DNA of 64,000 bases from Rhodococcus sp. 14-2483-1-2 (GCF_002259405.1 NZ_NPFW01000013.1:310001-374000); one strand, 5' to 3'. Counted from the first letter of the stretch, positions 25,423-34,854 are shown. Numbers and translations are program-made. The notes: generated from the letters alone by a model not told the origin.

Positions 25423-27966
25423 GTGAGCGGCTGGGTGTGGGTGGTGATCCTCAACGGGATCACCGCTGCGGCGTATCTGGGGATCGTGCTGTTCATCGTC
25501 CGGGGACTGATGCGGACCGGGCAGCTGCGGAACAACCGCCTGGCGGTGGCAACGGCGGCGATCTTTCTGACCTGCTCTGCGCACCACCTGCTTCATGCGG
25601 TGCACCTGGCCGCGGCGGTCGGGGGCCACGCATCGCATCTCGACTCCGGCGCGGGAACGGTCGACGCGATGCGGGAGTCGATGGGCGGCACCGCCGACGT
25701 GGTGGTGACGGCGTCGACAGCGCTCGCCGGTGTGATCTATCTGGGGATGCGCCGCTTCTACGGAGCGTTGCTCGGCTCGCCCTCGATGTTCGACGATGCC
25801 AGCGAGGCCCGGTACCGGCAATTGGCGGCGAACCTACCGCACACCACCGTGCTCGTCGTGGACTGCGATCTGCGATTTGTGCTCGTCGAGGGTGCCGAAC
25901 TGGTGGCGGAGGGATACGACCCGCGACGGATGGAGGGTCAGCTGTTGCGAGACACTGTGACACCGGAGGTCTACGCACAGCTCGAGCCGCATTACCGAGC
26001 TGCGGTGGCGGGGGACGAGACGTCGTTCGACACCGTCAGCTCCCGAACGGGAGCGATCTTCCAGGTCAAGGCCAGACCGCTGCGTGACAGTTCGGGCACG
26101 ATCGTCGGAGCCATGGTCCTGTCCGAGGACGTCACGGCCGAGCGTGAGGCTCGGACCGAGCTCGAGCAGGCGCGCGCGTTTCGCGATGCGGTGTTGACCG
26201 CGTCGCCGGACATCACCACCGTCACCGATGTGGGCACCGGCCAGGTGACGTGGGCTTCTCGAAGCCTGCGGTCGCTGTTGGACGGGCCGCCCGAGGAGGG
26301 GCCACCCGACGGACCTTCACCGAACCTCCGGTTCGGTCGCTCCGACGATCTCGACGATCTCGACGACCTCGACGACCTCGAGGCCCCCGAGGATCGTCTG
26401 GACGGTGCGGTGGCAGAGGACATCGGCGTCGTCCGAGCCGCGGACCGGCAAGCGGCGTCGCTGCCCGAGGGGGAGAGCGTCACGATCCGCTACCGGGCGC
26501 GAGCAGCCGACGGCTCGCTGCGGTGGCTGTCGCGACGCACCACCCCGTTTCGTCGGGGACCGTCGGGGGAGGTTGCCGAGGTGCTCTCGGTGGTGCGGGA
26601 GGTGACCGACGTCGTCGAGGCAGAGCTGGCACTCGAGCGGGCAGCTCTGCAGGATCCGTTGACCGGGCTGCCCAACCGGATGCTGCTGCTGGACCGGATC
26701 GGCTCGGCGATCGAGCGCGGTGAGAGCACCGGCGCTGCTGCAGCCGTGTTGTTCTGCGATCTGGACGGATTCAAACGCGTCAACGACACCGGCGGTCATG
26801 CTGCAGGCGATGCGGTTCTCGTCGAGGTTGCTCGACGTCTGCGGTCGGTGCTGCGTGCCAACGACTCGATCGCCCGAGTCGGCGGCGACGAGTTCGTTCT
26901 CGTCGTCGACGCGCTGCCCGCCGAACGTGGTTCCGGCAAGCTTGCGGGTGCAGGCTTGGCGGAGCGCGTCGCCGAGCGCATCCGGGCGGTTCTCGCAGCT
27001 CCGATCGTGTACCAGGGCAGCCAGTACGTGGTGTCGGCCAGCGTGGGCATGGTGCTGGTTCGCAAGGGTGCCAGCGCGCAGGAAGTGCTGCGGGACGCGG
27101 ACTCCGCCATGTACCGAGCCAAGCAGCTCGGTAAGGACCGGATCGAACTGTTCGACGACGCGCTGCGCGCGAACGCCCTCGAGCGTGCCTACATCGAGCA
27201 GACCCTGCGGGGTGCCCTCGATCCCGAACACCGCGGCGCCGCGACGCTGACCGTTGCCTATCAGCCGGTCTACGACCTCGGCAGCAGAGCGCTCACGAGC
27301 TTCGAGGCACTCGCGCGCCTGCGTGACGACGACGGCGCAGGGATCACACCGGGCCGATTCATTCCCGTGGCGGAGGACACCGGCCTCATCTCCGAGCTCG
27401 GGGAGCGGGTGCTGGACGACGCGCTGGGCACTCTGGTGCGGTGGCGTGCGGCGCACCCGCGCGGTTCGGGGGTCGGCATCCCGGTCACGATGGCCGTCAA
27501 CCTCAGTGCCCGACAGGCTCAACACATGGATATGGCCGCGGTGGTGGGCGCGGCTCTTGGACGGCACGGAATGGCTCCGGAGGACCTCGTTCTCGAGCTC
27601 ACCGAGTCGGTGCTGCTCGAGTCGGGGTCCTCGATGCTGCGTCAGCTCGGTGAACTGCGTGAGCTGGGTGTCGGCATCGCCATCGACGACTTCGGCACCG
27701 GATTCGCGAGCTTGCGGTACCTGGCCACGCTGCCGGTGAGCGCAGTGAAGATCGATCGATCGTTCACCGCCACGATGACCAGCGATGAGACGAGCAGCAG
27801 CATCGTTCGGGCGATCATCAATCTCGCCCGAGATCTGCATCTGGGGTGCGTGGTCGAAGGGATCGAGACCCTCGCCCAGCTCGACGCCTTACCGAGTTCT
27901 GTTCAAGGGCAGGGATATCTGTTGGGTAGACCCGCTGAGATTCCGTCGAACACCTGGGTCTCGTAG
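25423..27966 (+). CDS. Membrane PAS-GGDEF-EAL cyclic-di-GMP enzyme, 847 aa
   Basis: Order of domains: three or four N-terminal transmembrane segments (to about residue 110), two PAS-like regions (about 125-250 and 255-405), a GGDEF domain, then an EAL domain. The GGDEF motif is intact at residues 487-491, with an RxxD inhibitory site (R478-D481) five residues before it. The EAL motif is intact at 628-630, as is DDFGTG at 755-760 and VKIDRSF after it. Both cyclase and phosphodiesterase active sites thus look functional, and membrane/PAS input would decide the output. A DDLDDLDDLDDLE acidic repeat at residues about 307-320 links or splits the second PAS region. GTG start at 25423. Confidence 0.92.
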   Translation: MSGWVWVVILNGITAAAYLGIVLFIVRGLMRTGQLRNNRLAVATAAIFLTCSAHHLLHAVHLAAAVGGHASHLDSGAGTVDAMRESMGGTADVVVTASTALAGVIYLGMRRFYGALLGSPSMFDDASEARYRQLAANLPHTTVLVVDCDLRFVLVEGAELVAEGYDPRRMEGQLLRDTVTPEVYAQLEPHYRAAVAGDETSFDTVSSRTGAIFQVKARPLRDSSGTIVGAMVLSEDVTAEREARTELEQARAFRDAVLTASPDITTVTDVGTGQVTWASRSLRSLLDGPPEEGPPDGPSPNLRFGRSDDLDDLDDLDDLEAPEDRLDGAVAEDIGVVRAADRQAASLPEGESVTIRYRARAADGSLRWLSRRTTPFRRGPSGEVAEVLSVVREVTDVVEAELALERAALQDPLTGLPNRMLLLDRIGSAIERGESTGAAAAVLFCDLDGFKRVNDTGGHAAGDAVLVEVARRLRSVLRANDSIARVGGDEFVLVVDALPAERGSGKLAGAGLAERVAERIRAVLAAPIVYQGSQYVVSASVGMVLVRKGASAQEVLRDADSAMYRAKQLGKDRIELFDDALRANALERAYIEQTLRGALDPEHRGAATLTVAYQPVYDLGSRALTSFEALARLRDDDGAGITPGRFIPVAEDTGLISELGERVLDDALGTLVRWRAAHPRGSGVGIPVTMAVNLSARQAQHMDMAAVVGAALGRHGMAPEDLVLELTESVLLESGSSMLRQLGELRELGVGIAIDDFGTGFASLRYLATLPVSAVKIDRSFTATMTSDETSSSIVRAIINLARDLHLGCVVEGIETLAQLDALPSSVQGQGYLLGRPAEIPSNTWVS

Positions 27967-28012
27967 CACCGGCCGGGAAGGATCCACGACGGACGGGCGT
28001 TGGACTCCGGTA

Positions 28013-29104
28013 ATGGACAACGCTTTCTCTGCCCCTACTCGGCTGTGGACGCCGTCGCGCGTCCTGATCACGCGGTCTGCGTCGGAGCTGCCGCACACCG
28101 CGGAGATCGTTCGCCGGTGTGAGGAGGCCGGCGTGACCGAGATCGACGTGCTGCCGGGCGACCGTCTGACGGGCCTGCGCGGGGAGACCGAGCGAGAGAC
28201 CTACGCCCGTGCCAAGACGACGATGGCCGTAGTGGTTGCGCCGCCGAGTGTGCTCAAACCTCAACCGATTCCGCCGAGCGCCGACTGGCGCATCGACCTG
28301 GCGAAGGGCTGCCCGGCGCACTGTCAGTACTGCTATCTGGCGGGATCGTTGTCCGGGCCGCCGATCACCCGGGTGTTCGCCAATCTCGACGACGTTCTGG
28401 CCGGAATCGGTACGCATGCCGGCAGCGGCACCATCACCTCCGGCACCGAGGAGCGAGGCCACGAAGGGACGACCTTCGAGTTGTCCTGTTACACCGATCC
28501 TTTGGGAATCGAGCATGTGACGGGATCCCTCGCCGAGGCCGTGCGCAGAGTCGGTGCGGGCGAGTACGGCGATGGCGTGTCGTTACGCTTCACGACCAAG
28601 TTCGACGACGTCACCGAGTTGGTGACGTTGGATCATCGGCGACGCACCCGAGTTCGACTGTCGGTCAATGCCGATGACATCGCGCGCCGTTTCGAAGGGG
28701 GAACTGCGCGGATGCCTGCTCGAATCGAGGCGCTACGGCAGCTTGCGCTGGCCGGATATCGAGTGGGATTGACCATCGCGCCGATCATGCCCATTCCGGG
28801 GTGGCGCGAGCAGTACGGTCGGCTTCTCTCGACCGTCGCCGACGCGTTGCGCGGCGTTCCCGATCTGGACCTGACCACCGAGATCATCACTCATCGGTTC
28901 ACGCCGTCGAGCAAGGACGTGCTGTTGAGCTGGTACCCGGGGACGAAGCTCGAGATGGACGAAAGTGCCCGCACGGCAAAGAGGAACAAGTTCGGTGGCG
29001 TGAAGTACGTCTACCCGAAGGACACCATGTCGGACATGCGGACGTGGTTCGTGGACGAGCTCGAATCCGTCCTACCCGACGCGCAGCTTCTGTACTGGAC
29101 CTGA
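28013..29104 (+). CDS. Spore photoproduct lyase-like radical SAM protein, 363 aa
   Basis: Radical SAM enzyme with the cluster motif C-x3-C-x2-C in GCPAHCQYCYLAG, after an N-terminal region with VVAPPSVLKP. The overall layout, including LSCYTDPLGIEH, LRFTTKF and TTEIITHRFTPSSK, is that of SplB-family proteins, which repair the spore photoproduct thymine dimer in endospore formers. Actinobacteria that carry this homologue do not sporulate this way, so the lesion or substrate may differ. The ATG at 28013 lies 46 nt after the c-di-GMP gene; the frame extends further upstream but only through that gene. A decayed copy of an internal segment lies at 25039-25130. Confidence 0.85.
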   Translation: MDNAFSAPTRLWTPSRVLITRSASELPHTAEIVRRCEEAGVTEIDVLPGDRLTGLRGETERETYARAKTTMAVVVAPPSVLKPQPIPPSADWRIDLAKGCPAHCQYCYLAGSLSGPPITRVFANLDDVLAGIGTHAGSGTITSGTEERGHEGTTFELSCYTDPLGIEHVTGSLAEAVRRVGAGEYGDGVSLRFTTKFDDVTELVTLDHRRRTRVRLSVNADDIARRFEGGTARMPARIEALRQLALAGYRVGLTIAPIMPIPGWREQYGRLLSTVADALRGVPDLDLTTEIITHRFTPSSKDVLLSWYPGTKLEMDESARTAKRNKFGGVKYVYPKDTMSDMRTWFVDELESVLPDAQLLYWT

Positions 29105-29138
29105 CGAAGCCCGACCCCGCCGCGGGCTGGAGGTCGTT

Positions 29139-30224
29139 CTACGTCGCACTTCTGGCCCGGTACATCGAGCCCGCGCCGTCTCGCTCGAGATATCCGGTAT
29201 CGACGAGCTCGCGTCGTAGTGTCGCGTAGTCGTCGTCGAAGAACCTGCACAATTCGTTGACCTGGTGCTCCGACGCCCATGTCGTCGAACTCAGTTGCTG
29301 TGCAATCGCATTCAGAAACTCGGCACGATCACGGCTGTATCGGGCCATCCGCGTCGGCGGGGGCGTTGTTCGCGGGAGATCGCGAAAACTCTCGAACGTG
29401 TTCTCGTCCACGACGAGGCGATCGTCCACCCGGGTCACCACCGACAGGGCGAACAGACGCGCGACTGCCTTGTGTAGGGCACGGTCAGCCAGTGACGTGT
29501 GGGACTGCAGCTCGGCCACTGTCGAGACTCCACTGCCGATCGCGAAGAGGACCGCCCGAAGATCGGGGTCCGCCAGGACATGAAGCACACCGGTCGCGTG
29601 GTCCAGCAGGGGCGCATCGTCGTGCACGCCGATGGACTCGAACCGCACCGGAACCCCGGTGGCGGAGACCATCTCGTCGGTGAAATCGACCTCGCGAGGG
29701 GGCTCCGACCGCCTCCTCAGGACGCCGATTCCTGGAAGCGTCAGGGTCTCGACGTCGTCGGCGCCGAAGCGGACGATCGCGTTCCACAGCGGGTTGTCCC
29801 CGGCCGGAAGGTATGAGTTCTCGACGGCGAGAACTCCACCCACCGCAACGTGTGGCCACAGAAGACGGAGGAACCGCGCGTCCTCCACAAGGGATTCACC
29901 GTCGATCCAGGCGAGGTCGAACGGGCCGATGTCTCGTAGATTCCGAGGGGACAAGTCGAACAGGGAGTCGGTGACCGACTCGACGAAGTCGAATTTCGGC
30001 CGATGTTCCTGAACGAAGTCGTCGACGCTGGAGTCGCTCGGATCGGTGGCGAAGGTCCGGAGTCGGGGCACCGCTGCGGTTGTGGACCGTTCGAGAGCGG
30101 ACGCCAACGCGATCGCCGTACGTGCAGACCCGACGGTGATTGCACTCTTCGGTTGCATCACCATCGCCAGGCCGGACAGCACGGCTTCGATGCGTGCGGT
30201 GGAATGCTGTGAATGGCTCGTCAT
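29139..30224 (-). CDS. SAM methyltransferase-like domain fused to DUF2087, 361 aa
   Basis: Residues about 10-200 form a class I methyltransferase-like fold: SAITVGSARTAIALASAL as the glycine-loop strand, FDLAWIDGESL as an acidic strand, and AVGGVLAVENSYL, comparable with O-methyltransferase-like proteins. Residues about 215-290 resemble a winged-helix module (STVAELQSHTSLADRALHKAV). The C-terminus is a DUF2087 domain (VNELCRFFDDDYATLRRELVD, then GYLERDG). DUF2087 is usually attached to transcription factors, so this may be a ligand- or methylation-coupled regulator. Start at 30224 with an AGAGG site upstream; the longer frame lacks one. It lies downstream of the HxlR gene on the same strand. 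Confidence 0.75.
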   Translation of the reverse strand: MTSHSQHSTARIEAVLSGLAMVMQPKSAITVGSARTAIALASALERSTTAAVPRLRTFATDPSDSSVDDFVQEHRPKFDFVESVTDSLFDLSPRNLRDIGPFDLAWIDGESLVEDARFLRLLWPHVAVGGVLAVENSYLPAGDNPLWNAIVRFGADDVETLTLPGIGVLRRRSEPPREVDFTDEMVSATGVPVRFESIGVHDDAPLLDHATGVLHVLADPDLRAVLFAIGSGVSTVAELQSHTSLADRALHKAVARLFALSVVTRVDDRLVVDENTFESFRDLPRTTPPPTRMARYSRDRAEFLNAIAQQLSSTTWASEHQVNELCRFFDDDYATLRRELVDTGYLERDGAGSMYRARSAT

Positions 30225-30285
30225 GGATGTACCTCTTCTCCGAGATCTCAGGACATTCGGGCAGCACACTGCTGCGGTGAGTGGA

Positions 30286-30654
30286 TCAGAGAGCGTCGAA
30301 TCGATCTCGTGCGGTGTCGATTTCGTCCATGTGCCGAGTTGCCCACGCAAGAAGTACGTCGACGGGATCCCGAAGGGTCTTGCCCAGCGGTGTGATTCGA
30401 TATTCCACCGCCACCGGGCGGGTGCTCAGAACGATGCGTTCGATGATGCCGTTGCGTTCGAGCTTCCTGAGAGTTGCGGTGAGGGACTTCTGCGTCACTG
30501 CCGGAATTGCACGGCGGAGATCGTTGAATCGGCAGGGACACTCGCACAATTCGTTGAGCACCTGGAGCGACCATTTGTCCAGCACCTGATCCAACAGTTC
30601 GCGGTGAGGGGCACTGATGGTCAGCTCTGCGTTGCCGTCGGCGGTATCGGTCAT
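30286..30654 (-). CDS. HxlR-family transcriptional regulator, 122 aa
   Basis: A winged helix-turn-helix protein of typical HxlR length. It has the family signature KWSLQVLNELCECPCRFND, then RAIPAVTQKSLTATLRKLERNGII and an EYRITPLGKTL wing end. CPCRF cysteines near residues 38-40 could be redox sensors, as in the HypR/YodB branch, but this is a suggestion. It is divergent from the RidA gene across 81 bp containing imperfect palindromes, and probably represses itself and ridA. ATG 30654 is preferred over the long upstream frame because it gives the canonical N-terminus. Confidence 0.9.
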   Translation of the reverse strand: MTDTADGNAELTISAPHRELLDQVLDKWSLQVLNELCECPCRFNDLRRAIPAVTQKSLTATLRKLERNGIIERIVLSTRPVAVEYRITPLGKTLRDPVDVLLAWATRHMDEIDTARDRFDAL

Positions 30655-30735
30655 GAAACCAGGTTCCCTTGAAGTGTCCTTTGTGTACCAAGTATCAAGG
30701 TTATACCTGGTTATGGTCACGACGAAAGGAACTCC
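30655..30735. promoter_or_regulatory. HxlR/RidA divergent operator region
   Basis: Contains AACCAGG at 30657-30663 mirrored by CCTGGTT at 30707-30713, and within it GTATCAAGGTTATAC, a GTA-N9-TAC palindrome of the kind bound by HxlR regulators. GAAAGGA at 30723-30729 is the RidA ribosome binding site. Confidence 0.5.
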
Positions 30736-31146
30736 ATGAGCGTCACTCGATTCACTCCGTCCGGCATGATGCAACCCACCCCGTATCACCACGTAGCGGT
30801 GGGGCAGGGATCCCGGCATATCCACGTCAGCGGTCAGATCGCGCGGAACGAGGATGGGTCGACGGTCGCCGAAAACGACCTCGCCGGGCAGGTCGCGTGG
30901 GCACTGCGCAATACAGCGATCGGATTGGCCGGTGCCGGTGCGACATTCGACGACGTATTGCGTTTGACGTTCTACGTCACGCAGTGGGCCCCGGAGCGGA
31001 TCGGCGAGTTCATGGACGGAGTCACCCGCGTCGCCGAGGAGATCGGACTGCCGACTCCGATGCCACCCGCATCGCTGATCGGCGTCGACTACCTCTTCGA
31101 GCCCGACGTCCTCGTCGAGGTGGAGGCAACTGCGATCCTGGACTGA
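30736..31146 (+). CDS. RidA family protein, 136 aa
   Basis: Member of the RidA/YjgF/UK114 trimeric family, whose archetype deaminates reactive enamine/imine intermediates. Family features are HIHVSGQIARNEDGS, the DVLRLTFYVTQW strand and the end LIGVDYLFEPDVLVEVEATAI. The usual arginine before the final acidic patch (G-x-R) is replaced by GVDYL, so deaminase activity cannot be assumed and it may belong to a non-deaminating Rid subgroup. It is under probable control of the divergent HxlR gene. Confidence 0.9.
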   Translation: MSVTRFTPSGMMQPTPYHHVAVGQGSRHIHVSGQIARNEDGSTVAENDLAGQVAWALRNTAIGLAGAGATFDDVLRLTFYVTQWAPERIGEFMDGVTRVAEEIGLPTPMPPASLIGVDYLFEPDVLVEVEATAILD

Positions 31147-31216
31147 CTCGCCCATCGGTGAATTCCGGAGGGCGTCGAAGTCCATACTGTCGAATCCACC
31201 CGACCCCAGGAGTGAC

Positions 31217-31774
31217 ATGGCCATTCTGACCTACAACATGCACGTTTCTCTCGACGGATTCATCGAAGATCCCACCGGCAGTCTCGACTTCTCCATGCCG
31301 GACGACGAGACGCACAGCTTCTCCAACCGTCAGACGGAGGCGACCGCCGCTTTCCTGTTCGGGCGTCGACTCTACGACGCGATGGAGGACTACTGGACAG
31401 ACCCGGCGCGCGCCGACGGTGACGACGTCGAGGCGGAGTTCGCTCGGCTGTACGTGGACACGCCGCGGATCGTCTTCTCCGACACTCTCGACTCGGTGGC
31501 CGACGGCTGCCGGTTGGTGCGCAGTGTCGATGCCGTCGCGGAGGTGCAGCGTCTCAAGCGAGAGACCGAGGGCACGTTGGCCGTCGGAGGGGCCGCCCTG
31601 GCCGAGTCGCTCGTCGACGAGATCGATCAGTACGAGGTCATCCTCGTCCCGACGATTCTGGGTGGCGGAAAGCCTTACTTCCCCGTCGGACACCATCTCA
31701 CCCTGGTGCTCGAGGAACAACGTGTGTTCCAGGCCGCGGGTTGGGTCTACCTGCGCTACAGCGTCTCTCGCTGA
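31217..31774 (+). CDS. Dihydrofolate reductase family (RibD C-terminal-like) protein, 185 aa
   Basis: NADPH-binding fold of the RibD C-terminal/DHFR-like family. It opens TYNMHVSLDGFIEDPTG, has the FLFGRRLYDAMEDYW stretch, and the glycine-rich VGGAALAESLVDEIDQYE cofactor segment followed by PTILGGGKPYF. Proteins of this type are stand-alone reductases of unknown substrate, not folate enzymes. ATG 31217 has AGGAG 7 nt before it. It is 70 nt downstream of ridA and could be co-transcribed. Confidence 0.9.
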   Translation: MAILTYNMHVSLDGFIEDPTGSLDFSMPDDETHSFSNRQTEATAAFLFGRRLYDAMEDYWTDPARADGDDVEAEFARLYVDTPRIVFSDTLDSVADGCRLVRSVDAVAEVQRLKRETEGTLAVGGAALAESLVDEIDQYEVILVPTILGGGKPYFPVGHHLTLVLEEQRVFQAAGWVYLRYSVSR

Positions 31775-31813
31775 CTCCGACCCAGTGCGTCGAGCGCAGC
31801 GCACAATGAACAC

Positions 31814-33049
31814 ATGAGCTCCGGACATCGTCGCAGTTGGTGGACCCTTCCCTCTCATCAGTTGTGGCTCGACACCGAATCGTCGAGGCTTCTCGACTTC
31901 GGAACCTCACTCGACCACCCCGCAGGTGGCGCGGTGTGGCTGGACGATCGTGGCAACCCGGACCTCGATCACCCGGCGCATACGTACATCACCGCCCGAA
32001 TGGCGCATGTGCACTTTCTCGCGTCGTTGCTGGGTCGTCCGGGGTCCCGCAGAAAGGCCGATCGGGTGTTCGACGGACTTCTGACGTCGTTGCGAGACAG
32101 CGAGAACGGCGGTTGGTTCGAGTCAAGCTCCGACGCGACCTCGCCCGATGCTGTAAAGAACGCGTACACGCATGCGTTCGTGGTGCTGGCCGCCTCGGCT
32201 GCCGCCGCCGCGGGGCACCCTGACGGTCGGGGTCTTCTCGACGAAGCCCTCGACATCGTGGCTGCACGATTCTGGGACGAGCAGTACGGAATGTGTGCGG
32301 ACACCTGGACGGCGGACTGGACCGAACTCGACGACTACCGCGGAATCAACGCCAACATGCACATGGTCGAAGCGCTGTTGGCTGCCGTCGATGCGGGTGC
32401 GCCCACGATCTGGCGTGAACGTGCTGTCCGCATCTGCGACAACGTGATCGGCTGGGCGCAGGAGAACGACCACCGAATCCCGGAACACTTCACCGCCCAG
32501 TGGATCCCGCAGCTCGAGTTCAATTCGGACGACACCGCCAACCAGTTCAAGCCTTACGGGGCGACGGTCGGCCACGGATTCGAGTGGGCACGACTTCTGG
32601 TGCAGGCCAGCATGGTTGCCGCCAGCGCTCAGGGTCACGACTACGTCGAGTCGGCGAAGTCTCTGTATCACCGCGCGGCTCAGGATGGCTGGCAGCCGGG
32701 GCCGACACCGGGGTTCGTGTACACCACCGACTGGTCCGGACAGCCCGTGGTGACCGAGCGCCTGCACTGGGTGCTGTGCGAGGCGATCGGCGCGGCCGCG
32801 ACCCTGGCCCGCCACACCCGAGAAGACCGCTACGAGCAGGACTACCGCACCTGGTGGGATGTCGCCGCCGAGTACTTCGTCGACCACGTCGACGGCTCCT
32901 GGCATCACGAAGTCGACAGCAACAATCGTCCGGCCGCGACGGTGTGGAGTGGCAAGCCAGATCTCTACCACGCAGTCCAGGCGACGTGGATCAGCCGATA
33001 TGCGCCGAGCTCGAGCATGGTGGCGGCACTGCGGGACGACTCGCGCTGA
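31814..33049 (+). CDS. AGE-family epimerase/isomerase, 411 aa
   Basis: (alpha/alpha)6-barrel sugar epimerase/isomerase of the N-acylglucosamine 2-epimerase superfamily. The conserved histidines and arginines appear in order: TYITARMAHVHFL, AYTHAFVVLAA, NANMHMVEALLA, GHGFEWARLL and HHEVDSNNRP. The usual product class is ketose/aldose interconversion such as mannose to fructose or sulfoquinovose to sulfofructose; the WSGKPDLYHAVQA C-terminus resembles YihS-type members. Start ATG 31814, 39 nt after the DHFR-like gene. Confidence 0.92.
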   Translation: MSSGHRRSWWTLPSHQLWLDTESSRLLDFGTSLDHPAGGAVWLDDRGNPDLDHPAHTYITARMAHVHFLASLLGRPGSRRKADRVFDGLLTSLRDSENGGWFESSSDATSPDAVKNAYTHAFVVLAASAAAAAGHPDGRGLLDEALDIVAARFWDEQYGMCADTWTADWTELDDYRGINANMHMVEALLAAVDAGAPTIWRERAVRICDNVIGWAQENDHRIPEHFTAQWIPQLEFNSDDTANQFKPYGATVGHGFEWARLLVQASMVAASAQGHDYVESAKSLYHRAAQDGWQPGPTPGFVYTTDWSGQPVVTERLHWVLCEAIGAAATLARHTREDRYEQDYRTWWDVAAEYFVDHVDGSWHHEVDSNNRPAATVWSGKPDLYHAVQATWISRYAPSSSMVAALRDDSR

Positions 33050-33089
33050 CCGGTTCCCTGCCGTCGGTCCGATTCGGCCGTGGGAAGTT

Positions 33090-33917
33090 CTAGATCGTCT
33101 CGGCCACCAGTAGGTTGTCGACGGTTCCGAGCGAGTCGATTTCGACGGACACCTGATCACCCGGCTTCAACAGCAGTTGCGGCTTACGGCGATATCCGAC
33201 GCCACCGGGGGTGCCGGTGAGGATGACGTCACCCGGCTCGAGGGTGGTGAACGTGGAGATGGTCGCGATCAGATTCGGCACCGTGAACAGCAATTGGGAC
33301 AGATCCGACTCCTGGACCTTCTCGCCGTTGACGACGGTGCGGATGCCGCAGCTCGCGAGGTCCACCTCGCCGGGACAGACGATGCGGGGGCCGAGGGGAG
33401 TGCTTGCGTCCCATGCCTTTCCCTGCATCCACTGGTGCGTCTTGTACTGGAAGTCGCGCATCGTGATGTCGTTGGCGACGGTGTAACCCAGAACGTGATC
33501 GAACGCGTTCTCCTCGGTGATGCGTCGGCCGGTGCGTCCGATGATCACCGCCATCTCGCCCTCGTAGTCCACCTCGGAGCTTTCCGGCGGGACGGCGATG
33601 TCGTCGTAGGCACCGATGAGGCTGGAGGCGTACTTGGGGAACATCACCGGGTACGTAGGGAACTCGCGTCCGGTTTCGGCGATGTGGTCGCGGTAGTTCA
33701 GGCCGACACAGATCACTCGGGCCGGGTCGGTGACTGCGGGCAGGACGCGCACGTCGGCGATCGGCAGGCGCTCCTCGGTCAGTCGATCCGCGCCGGCGAG
33801 TGCCTCGAGCGAACTGGAACGCCCGATCGCAGCAATGCCCTGCAGCGGAATCAGCGCATCGCCGTCGACCTCGCCGACTCCACGAATTCCGTTGTGTTCG
33901 TAGCTGATGTAGGCCAT
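33090..33917 (-). CDS. Fumarylacetoacetate hydrolase family protein, 275 aa
   Basis: FAH-fold enzyme with an N-terminal cap of about 70 residues and the metal-binding core: ICVGLNYRDHIAETG, VDYEGEMAVIIGRTG (metal-binding acids) and GYTVANDITMRDFQ, ending with TTLEPGDVILTGTPGGVG. Family members hydrolyse or decarboxylate acyl-pyruvates from aromatic ring cleavage. It is the last gene of a minus-strand operon, 3 nt behind the extradiol-type dioxygenase, so it most likely acts on that ring-cleavage product. Confidence 0.93.
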   Translation of the reverse strand: MAYISYEHNGIRGVGEVDGDALIPLQGIAAIGRSSSLEALAGADRLTEERLPIADVRVLPAVTDPARVICVGLNYRDHIAETGREFPTYPVMFPKYASSLIGAYDDIAVPPESSEVDYEGEMAVIIGRTGRRITEENAFDHVLGYTVANDITMRDFQYKTHQWMQGKAWDASTPLGPRIVCPGEVDLASCGIRTVVNGEKVQESDLSQLLFTVPNLIATISTFTTLEPGDVILTGTPGGVGYRRKPQLLLKPGDQVSVEIDSLGTVDNLLVAETI

Positions 33918-33920
33918 CTG

Positions 33921-34853
33921 TCAGATCTCGCTCTCACTCGTCTTGCGCCAGCTGGCCAGTTGTCCGCCCCACAGATTCACCGACGCGGGTACCGGACGCC
34001 ACTGCCGCGTGACGTACGTGGCTCGGTCGTCGTGGAACTTCTCCATCTCGGCCGAGAGTTCGATGTGGTTGCCGGCGGGATCGTCGAAGAATACGAACAG
34101 GTTGTTGCCGGGGCCATGACGTCCCGGGCCCCAGACGACGTCGACGCCGATCTCGGTGAGACGATCGCACCAGGACTTGAAGTCCTCCCACTCGGCGAGG
34201 TCGTAGGAGTAGTGGTCGAGATCGCCGGGGTTGCCGTTCTCGACGACGGCCAAAGTGTGGTGATCGCGGTCGCTGCGTAGCCACGCGAACTTGCCGTCCT
34301 CGAGCTGATCGGAGATGCGGAACCCGACGGTGTCGACGAAGAACGACACCATCTGCGCCACGTTGTCGGTGCCGAGAGTGGTGTGCTGGAACTTGATCGG
34401 GCGTCGTCCCGGATCGGCGGCGTTCTCGCCCTGCCGTGCGACCGGCCCGTGGAGATGCACCGTCGTGCCGTCGGGGTCGGTCACCGAGATGCCCGACGGT
34501 GCGCCGACGGCATGGTCGATGACGGACGGATCCAGATTCGTGACGTCGTGGCCTGCGTCCTTCAGCCGCGCGGTGATCCCCGCGATACCGTCGGAGTCAC
34601 GGACCTCGAAGCCGTAGTGAGACAGCCCCTTCGGTCCCTCGGTCAGGTCGAGAACATGGTGTCCGAGGCCCCAGCCGAGGCGCAGGCCTCCGCCCGCGAG
34701 TTCTTCCTGCACCGTCAGACCGACGGTGCGGCCGTAGAAGTCGGCGGTCGCGGCGACGTCGGGAACGGTGAAACCGATGTGCGAGACAGCGGTCTGCCGC
34801 AGCGTTCCCACGGCACCACCTTCCTGCAGTCTGTTTCGGGTGGGAGTGGTCAT
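33921..34853 (-). CDS. VOC extradiol (catechol 2,3-) dioxygenase-like protein, 310 aa
   Basis: Two vicinal-oxygen-chelate modules, residues about 20-140 and 160-290. The iron ligands of type I extradiol dioxygenases are visible in the C-terminal module: His in IKFQHTTLGTD, His in DLDHYSYDL and Glu in GNHIELSAEME; GNHIELSAE is close to the dioxygenase fingerprint. It should cleave a catechol-type ring next to the hydroxyls. The neighbours, a FAH hydrolase downstream and a flavin hydroxylase across the regulator, fit a meta-cleavage pathway. The native catechol is unknown. Confidence 0.9.
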   Translation of the reverse strand: MTTPTRNRLQEGGAVGTLRQTAVSHIGFTVPDVAATADFYGRTVGLTVQEELAGGGLRLGWGLGHHVLDLTEGPKGLSHYGFEVRDSDGIAGITARLKDAGHDVTNLDPSVIDHAVGAPSGISVTDPDGTTVHLHGPVARQGENAADPGRRPIKFQHTTLGTDNVAQMVSFFVDTVGFRISDQLEDGKFAWLRSDRDHHTLAVVENGNPGDLDHYSYDLAEWEDFKSWCDRLTEIGVDVVWGPGRHGPGNNLFVFFDDPAGNHIELSAEMEKFHDDRATYVTRQWRPVPASVNLWGGQLASWRKTSESEI

Positions 34854-34854
34854 G

